A DNA stretch of 64,000 bases from Branchiostoma belcheri (Eukaryota > Chordata > Leptocardii > Amphioxiformes > Branchiostomatidae): positions 4,138,935 through 4,202,934 of the forward strand of contig NW_017804020.1 in NCBI RefSeq assembly GCF_001625305.1. Reading direction: 5' to 3'. The position numbers and the translations under genes are program-made. Under the pieces are notes generated by a model. That model searched no databases. It saw only the letters and a program-made list of their open reading frames with translations, and had not been told where the DNA came from. The number at the start of each line of letters is the position of its first letter. The first letter of the stretch is position 1. Shown piece by piece: positions 59,101 to 64,000 of the stretch.

Positions 59101-60172
59101 ACGTCTCCTCTCCGGTCTTGTCACCTTCGTTGAGGACGCTCGGAGTCGAAGCCTCTGTCTTGTCTTCCTTTGGTTCTTCTGGAGGGAGAAGAGGACCCCA
59201 TCCAAAGCCGCCTCCAAACGTCTCCTCTCCGGTCTTGTCACCTTCGTTGAGGACGCTCGGAGTCGAAGCCTCTGTCTTGTCTTCCTTTGGTTCTTCTGGA
59301 GGGAGAAGAGGACCCCATCCAAACCCGCCACCAAACGTCTCCTCCCCGGTAAGCTGTTCTTCAGTCTTGTCTCCATCTTTTGAGACACTCGGAGTCTGAG
59401 CTTCTGCCGGGGCTTCAGTTGGTTCTTGTGGTGGCAGAAGAGGACCCCATCCAAAGCCACCTCCAAACGTCTCCTCTCCGGTTTTATCACCATCTTCAGG
59501 GACGCTTGGAGTTTGAACTTCTATCGTGGCTTCATTTGTGTCTTCTGGTGGTGGGAGGAGAGGACCCCATCCAAAGCCGCCCCCAAATGTTTCCTCTCCA
59601 GCTTTGTTCTCTTCTGTTGGCACGCTCATAATGTCTGTTGCTGCTTGGGGCTTATCTGTCCCGGTCTCCTCTTGAACTTCAAACTCTGGTGAGAGCGTTT
59701 GGAGTGGTCCCCATACCGGGAGAAAACCGTCAATATCATAGCTGTCTTCAGCTGTTTCTTTCTCACCGTCTTCTTGGTGATTTGACAAAGACGAGTTCTC
59801 TGGCGGGTCGAGAGGAAAGGAAGTGTTAAGCTTGTCGTCCGATACCGTCTGATCCACGGATTCTTCCGCTATGGTGTTCTGAGTCGTTGTCGAAACCACC
59901 CAGGTGTTCGTGTCGGTAGGCACCGGGGAGGGGTGCCCGGCTTCTTCGGGAGCAGAAGCGTCATGGTCCCCGGAGTTTAGACCGCCATCCAGCGGTACAC
60001 CCGATTCGTCGATAGATTGCTCAGCGCCAGTAACTGTTCCAGCGGACGTTGTCAGTATTTCTGCCGGGCCTGTTGTAGGGGTGGTCCCCGGGGGCTCATT
60101 GGGAGAACCGCCGGTCACCAGAAGCAGGATGACGAGGGCAACAGCAGGGGAACCCAGCGTCTTAGACCACAT
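54714..60172 (-). CDS. Gene D: seven-helix receptor with somatomedin-B domains and WGPLLPP repeats, 1166 aa
   Basis: A predicted cell-surface G-protein-coupled receptor. The five exons are 60172-58630, 58051-57934, 57443-57200, 56778-56616 and 56146-54714, with matching phases (1, 2, 0, 1) and AG/GT borders, totalling 3501 nt. In order: signal peptide (1-22); Thr/Ser/Glu/Pro-rich stalk; about eight repeats (192-500) around GEETFGGGFGWGPLLPP; somatomedin-B domains at 523-566 and 585-621; a linker with CPERYPASRVRTLCEAPG and two YRN-like Cys motifs (VPYRNMFCGICN, PFRNGYCLGC); LYDPYENTCRDL; seven helices (890-1124) with the ECL1 Cys950 and ECL2 Cys-Trp pair at 1028; and a 40-residue acidic tail. 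The 7TM domain and YRN/CRDL motifs resemble secretin/adhesion and Methuselah-like receptors. I see no GPS cleavage motif, so a GAIN domain is unlikely. The ligand is unknown. Confidence 0.85.
56432..56572. repeat. Long hairpin in gene D intron 4
   Basis: Arms 56432-56496 and 56514-56572 are almost perfect complements over about 59 bp with a 17-base loop. The left arm has a 6-base TAACTT duplication. It may be a small fold-back transposable element or could form a strong RNA stem in the intron. Confidence 0.9.
56616..56778 (-). CDS. Gene D exon 4: extracellular linker
   Basis: 163 nt encoding CGHAPNATDHYWMVASCPER, then PASRVRTLCEAPGDSTDD and VVENVTG. The spacing of Cys residues and the PV..NVTG|VPYRN junction are typical of the region before the YRN motif in Methuselah-like invertebrate receptors. 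Confidence 0.8.
57200..57443 (-). CDS. Gene D exon 3: end of somatomedin-B 1 and all of somatomedin-B 2
   Basis: 244 nt. It begins RDFRDCCVDIDDV (the end of domain 1) and then SCRWRCGRTALFSTVSCGCD, followed by AGCKTNNTCCVDYVDVC. The second domain has all eight cysteines in the expected C..C..C.C..C..CC..C order. Confidence 0.9.
57605..57773 (-). mobile_element. SINE-like remnant in gene D intron 2
   Basis: The minus strand begins GATCGTGTGGCGTAACGGTG, like the tRNA-like head of the other SINE copies, and continues through GTGTTCAGCTCAGACCC to a different body ending in GGTCCCATGTTTGG. It is probably a related subfamily. Confidence 0.45.
57934..58051 (-). CDS. Gene D exon 2: first half of somatomedin-B domain 1
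   Basis: 118 nt encoding PCIEKAMCTSMLDRGGQ and then TRCHCDIQCR, five of the domain's cysteines. The donor is GTAAGT. Phases are 1 in and 2 out. Confidence 0.85.
58262..58425 (-). mobile_element. Possible LINE 3' UTR remnant in gene D intron 1
   Basis: On the minus strand it contains TCCTGATGATGTATTTGAAG and ends TTTATTTTTTCAATAAACC, the style of LINE 3' ends elsewhere in the window. No coding part. Confidence 0.3.
58630..60172 (-). CDS. Gene D exon 1: signal peptide, acidic stalk and repeats
   Basis: The start at 60172 (MWSKTLGSPAVALVILLLVT) was chosen over an upstream in-frame Met at 60307 because it opens directly into a signal peptide. An acceptor-like CATCTGCAG lies about 12 bases upstream, suggesting a 5' UTR intron. 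The 514 codons end at the donor GTACGG in phase 1. The frame reads on past the donor for 13 codons to a stop at 58589. Confidence 0.85.
58675..59599 (-). repeat. In-frame coding minisatellite in gene D exon 1, about 117-bp period
   Basis: About eight units encode variants of GEETFGGGFGWGPLLPP, then an acidic/Pro spacer and TPSVPNEGDK. Three central units (about 59035-59370) are almost identical in DNA. The outer ones are diverged, and the last two have insertions. Because the period is a multiple of three, several other frames stay open too. Confidence 0.95.
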
Positions 60173-60727
60173 GCTGGATACTACTGCAGATGAAGAAATG
60201 TAGTACAGGTTAGCGCTAGAAATTAATGTGGAAAAATGACGGCAAATCAAACATGAAGGAAATAAGATACGTTGCCAACACATTAAAAAAAAATTCAACA
60301 TCTGCAAGCGCGCTTACTGTCAGTGTACCTGGAGACTAGGTAATCTGCTTTTTCTTCCGTCACTTGTTACTCCAGCAGTTTTGTCTTCATGTTTTGGGGC
60401 TTCTGTTTTCTCGTCCAACCCGAGTCGCAAATAAGAAGGACACATAATCTGTTTTTCAGCACCCGGTGTTACCGAGACTGTTCAATATGACGTCGTGTTA
60501 ATTACATGGTATCACCGGTGTTGAATGATCGGGAAAAACACGACGTACGAGCGTAACACCTGCTGCGTGATATCAAAGCACGAGTTCCCAAGGATCAAAG
60601 CACGAGTTCCCATATAACAGGGCCATATCACAAGTCAACGTACTCTAGAATGCTGTAGCCTCTGTAGATTATCCTTAGGATAGAAATGGCTGTACACCGG
60701 ACTTTATTCACGATTATAAAGTACATA
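60173..60727. other. 5' flank of gene D
   Basis: The presumed promoter and 5' UTR. No GC box, CCAAT or TATA box could be singled out with confidence. The last 200 bp have a short direct repeat, ATCAAAGCACGAGTTCCCA, at about 60571 and 60595. Confidence 0.3.
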
Positions 60728-61146
60728 TAAGGCCGCACCGACTTAATTTTATGGATGACATTCTATGAAGATCCCCAAACTAGTGCGCGCGGGCGAATAA
60801 AAATCCGGACAAAAATTAAAAAAGCTAATAACAACAGGAATTCAAAGCTGGTTGTGAATTTGCGGCAGTACAGAGCGACGTATACGACAAGCCGGCACAT
60901 GCTGGCTTTTTGCGGAACTTATGAATCGGTATATACTGAGTTCTTGAGTCGTAGAGCTTCGGTAGCCTGGGTGCCGTCCTCCAGAGTTACCACTGGCTCC
61001 CCATTGTCGCTAACTACCATGGACTACCCAGGCCTAGAGCCAGGCAAGACCCTCGGAGGACGTGATCTTTTTTTTTTTTTTTGAGAACAGGAGAAAATCG
61101 ATGCGCGCGCGGATGTCATCCATAAAACTTAGTCGGTGTGGCCTAA
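60728..61146. mobile_element. MITE of the GGCC/GGATGACATC family, copy 5 (subfamily)
   Basis: It begins TAAGGCCGCACCGACTTAAT then TTTATGGATGACAT, and ends ATGTCATCCATAAAACTTAG then TCGGTGTGGCCTAA. The termini are well preserved. A T16-18 run lies near the right end. Confidence 0.8.
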
Positions 61147-61782
61147 TGTAGGAAACATCAACACTGGGACCGGTGAGAACGTGTCGATTTACCTGTTGAC
61201 GGAATCGTGCGGTGTCGTGATGTACCCTGCTCATCACACCTCCGGATTACTTCTAATGGTTTCAGTCTTACGTGTGTGTCTGTCGGAAGAGATTACTTTA
61301 ATTACATTAACACTCACTGTTGTGTAAACATTGACGTGCGTCTCAACAGGTAGTATTACAGAAGGTGAGGCATTGTTACAGTACTTCCCGACTCACATAC
61401 CGGTGATAATTTGTCGAACCAAAGCCTCCATTACATGAGACACAGCCCTGCACTATGTAATCAGACATATACCTTACTACATCTGTGCCGCATGTAAAGA
61501 AACAGGCGTTGCTTTGTTTATATGAGTTTATAAATCATGAACAGCAATCAATTTTGTGAACGGTAGGATGCAACATTTTTGTACATTTTTGTAAGAAGTG
61601 CAGTTAGCAATATTAGACAGGGAATGATGCCTTTCTGAACATTATAAATAAGGGCATTTCCGTCGTTAGACAAGTTTTTAATGAATCTCGTTAGTTCCCC
61701 CAATGGATGGACACCGTTCAAAGTGACCAACATTGAACGTGTGTTACCTTTATAAATTTAATATGATCCTTGATGTAAAAGT
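61147..61782. other. Intergenic, nothing recognised
   Basis: No supported feature. Confidence 0.3.
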
Positions 61783-62119
61783 ATTATCTAAAATACCTCA
61801 AGTGTCCGTAGGCAACAATTCTTCGTTCTTCTTCAAGTTTTAGATTTTGTAAATACATGTACACGGTTGTGTGTGTCGCGGGCTTAAAGTGCGCACATCT
61901 GCCCTGTTGGGCTAATCGCCAAGCAGATCCCTTTCAGTGGCAAAAAGACAATATCAAATTGGTCAGGCAGTATCCATTAGCCAGAGAAGGTCGCCGGCCA
62001 CAGAAAGGGATCTCCTTGGACATTAGCCCAACAGGGCAAATGTGCGCACCATGTATTTACAAAATATAAAACTTCACGAAGAATTGTCGCCTATGGACAC
62101 TTGTGGTATTTCAGATAAT
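61783..62119. mobile_element. Fold-back element, about 155-bp arms
   Basis: ATTATCT, AAGTGTCCGTAGGC, AATTCTTCG, TTTTGTAAATACATG, TGCGCACATCTGCCCTGTTG and GATCCCTTTC in the left arm recur inverted in the right arm. A centre of about 60 bp is unpaired. No coding capacity. Confidence 0.85.
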
Positions 62120-63711
62120 GTTGTTGTCAAGGCGAAGTCGGATGTGTAAGTCCACTGTCCACTCTCCAACTATATAGAAGAACTGGGTGTGGTGGAATAG
62201 ATTGGCGCAAACGTCAATTTCATCAACGATTGTGATTGGTCAAATGTAGTGGTGTGAGCAATTAGTGGCTCATATCACCTATTCTGTTCTACAGGACCAA
62301 AGATAGCCATTTACTAGTCATATTCAGACTTGTACCCTTAAACCCACTGTGTGTGACACCCAAGATGAAGATATTACAATGCCGTTGTTACAAAGCGGAG
62401 AGTTTTTCCATTGTACATATTTCTGTGTTATCAACCATGTTAATCACGATGGTTTAAAATTGTAAATTTAAAGCAGTCAAGCGTTAGGCTTTAACACGTC
62501 ATTCACACACATTCGACGCCATGTTTGCCTACAACGCCCTCCTGACTGACAATGATCAATTGTTAACTTTGACAGATTGATGTTTTCCCAGGTATCTCCC
62601 AGCCACTATTTCGTCAGTACGGCATGATTAGTCAGTTAGTCACCGTGAACCAACGATTGTGATTGGTTAGATGTGGAGTGGTATGAGTAGGACGTACAAT
62701 AATTGGACAATTAGCTGGGAGAGGCAAAGTCACCAAGTGGAAGGCTAGCTCCTTGGCTCGAGGGTCAACAAGTTCCCATTCAGTTAGACATGCTTTGCTT
62801 CGTCCACTGCCAACCTGTTTCTCAGGATCTAACTGAGGGGATGACCCGTGATCGATGAACTGGTCCTGACAACAGACAGTACATTACCCCGTCAATGCCT
62901 ACTAAAACTTGTCAAAAATTGCCGCACGTTGACCCACAGGCAATATACAAGTTAGGCATGCCTCGTCAACATAGGCGGCCTGTCTTCCAAGAAAAATGCC
63001 ATGGCTCCCGGGAACCAAACGAGCTGGAAGAAATGCCTGCCCGGGTACAGGTTGTCTGCGTTTTTGTCATTGTTCTTTCAAGCAAGAACGCTGCAACGTA
63101 GAAAGTACGAAGTTCAACATAACTTCGTGCATGGCATCTGAATGTACACTGTTTGCGCCCGTCTCCTCCACGAAATCAATATCTTTAAGTATAGTCATAC
63201 TCAGCGATAATATATTCTTTCAGACTACTTCGTGAGTTATAGATCTAATCGTTGATGTTGAATTAAAGTCTTTTTAGAGTTGTTATATATCTTCTATTAC
63301 GGTTGCAACATGACCCCTGAGTGGCCCAACAGTACTCTCCAAGCAGAGGTTGCGGGGGAATGATCGTTAGCTTTTTATGTATGGCCTTTTTTTTGTCGCT
63401 AATCTCACCACCAAAAAGCTCATCTACTCTCAGCTTTGTGACAATGACATTGTAACATCTTCATCTTGGGTGTCACACACAGTGGGTTTAAGGGTACAAG
63501 TCTAAATATGACTAGTAAATGGCCATCTTTGGCCCTGTAGAACAGAATAGGTGGTATGAGCCACTATTTGCTCACACCACTACATTTGACCAATCACAAT
63601 CTTTGATGATATTACGTTTGCGCCAATCTATTCCACCACACCCAGTTCTTCTATATAGTTGGAGAGTGGACAGTGGACTTACACATCCGACTTCGCTTTA
63701 CCAACAACATT
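62119..63711. mobile_element. 1.6-kb element with 278-bp terminal inverted repeats
   Basis: The arms 62119-62396 and 63434-63711 pair over nearly their whole length. The outer ends read AATGTTGTTG and CAACAACATT, with shared GAAGTCGGATGTGTAAGTCC and ACCCTTAAACCCACTGTGTG. The inner about 1040 bp hold no recognisable transposase, but one piece near 62650 repeats part of the arm (AACGATTGTGATTGGT). It is non-autonomous, of unknown superfamily. Confidence 0.85.
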
Positions 63712-64000
63712 GAACATACCTGTAAGTACCTGTTTTTACCTGTTACTGTTTTCGTCTGTTAAAGTGAAAAACTATGATCAACTGCTGCTGAAAATGCCGG
63801 AAACGCCAACTTTGTTAGATGTAAACATTTTTGAGGAGACCAACCAGGAATTCTGCGTGTGCATTTTTAAACGCGGCCTGCTGTGTCTTGCCTAGTCTGT
63901 GCTACATGTATACTTTCAGTTATATCACAGCTAAAGACAGCCTAACCGTGTTTTTCTAACGCTATTGTAGAAATTTTAGCTGTTTTGTCAGCTCGTCATT
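63712..64000. other. Window end, nothing recognised
   Basis: A short open frame runs to 63895, but no motif is recognised. Confidence 0.3.

Noticed and set aside
58607-59399. Long open frames on the plus strand (258 and 226 codons) and a 231-codon minus frame over the repeat array
   Set aside because: They are by-products of a repeat whose period is a multiple of three. Only the minus frame with signal peptide and splice continuity to the somatomedin-B exons makes sense.

Overview
The window reads as vertebrate-like chordate or deuterostome invertebrate DNA, most likely amphioxus (Branchiostoma). The reasons are spliced genes with short exons and canonical GT/AG sites, dense MITE/SINE/LINE debris, a tRNA-derived SINE family, and an unmerged, diverged allelic overlap of the kind expected from a very polymorphic diploid. 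The species is an inference. Three spliced genes were worked out by reading splice sites and codon phase; all are on the minus strand.

Left part (1-25.9 kb): the 5' end of a Cys-loop (GABA-A-like) receptor gene, here called gene A, lies at 8046-8854: a signal-peptide exon, the N-terminal helix exon and the first beta-strand exon, with a GC-box/CCAAT promoter candidate upstream. Its later exons were not found down to position 1. The rest of this part is non-coding sequence with tandem repeats, a SINE, LINE 3' ends and small inverted-repeat elements.

Centre (25.9-51.6 kb): a complete second receptor gene (gene B), about 20 kb, nine exons, 1350 nt of CDS (449 aa). It has the same first three intron phases as gene A, so the two are tandem paralogues. 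Exons 4-6, which encode most of the ligand-binding domain, exist twice in tandem (29222-31444 versus 28048-29445, within duplicated blocks). Codon phase makes the two cassettes alternatives rather than additive. At the duplication join a relic of exon 7 carries a splice acceptor followed after nine codons by a stop, which could give a membrane-free extracellular domain. The 5' end of gene B (first coding exon plus a CpG-rich promoter) appears twice, at 45.2-48.8 kb and 48.8-51.6 kb, on either side of a 20-N gap. The two copies look like overlapping contig ends from two haplotypes, not a real duplication. One haplotype carries an 814-bp inverted-repeat element that the other lacks.

Right part (54.7-60.2 kb): gene D, five exons, 3501 nt of CDS (1166 aa). 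It encodes a signal peptide, an acidic Thr/Ser/Pro-rich stalk with about eight copies of a 39-residue repeat centred on FGGGFGWGPLLPP, two somatomedin-B domains, a cysteine-rich linker and a secretin/adhesion/Methuselah-like seven-helix domain with a short cytoplasmic tail. This architecture is the most novel protein in the window. The last 3.5 kb holds a fold-back element directly abutting a 1.6-kb element with 278-bp terminal inverted repeats.

Functionally, genes A and B would be inhibitory-type (anion) ligand-gated channel subunits and gene D a cell-surface receptor. Nothing in the sequence links D to A and B beyond position and strand. No retroviral or other capsid/envelope-bearing element was recognised.
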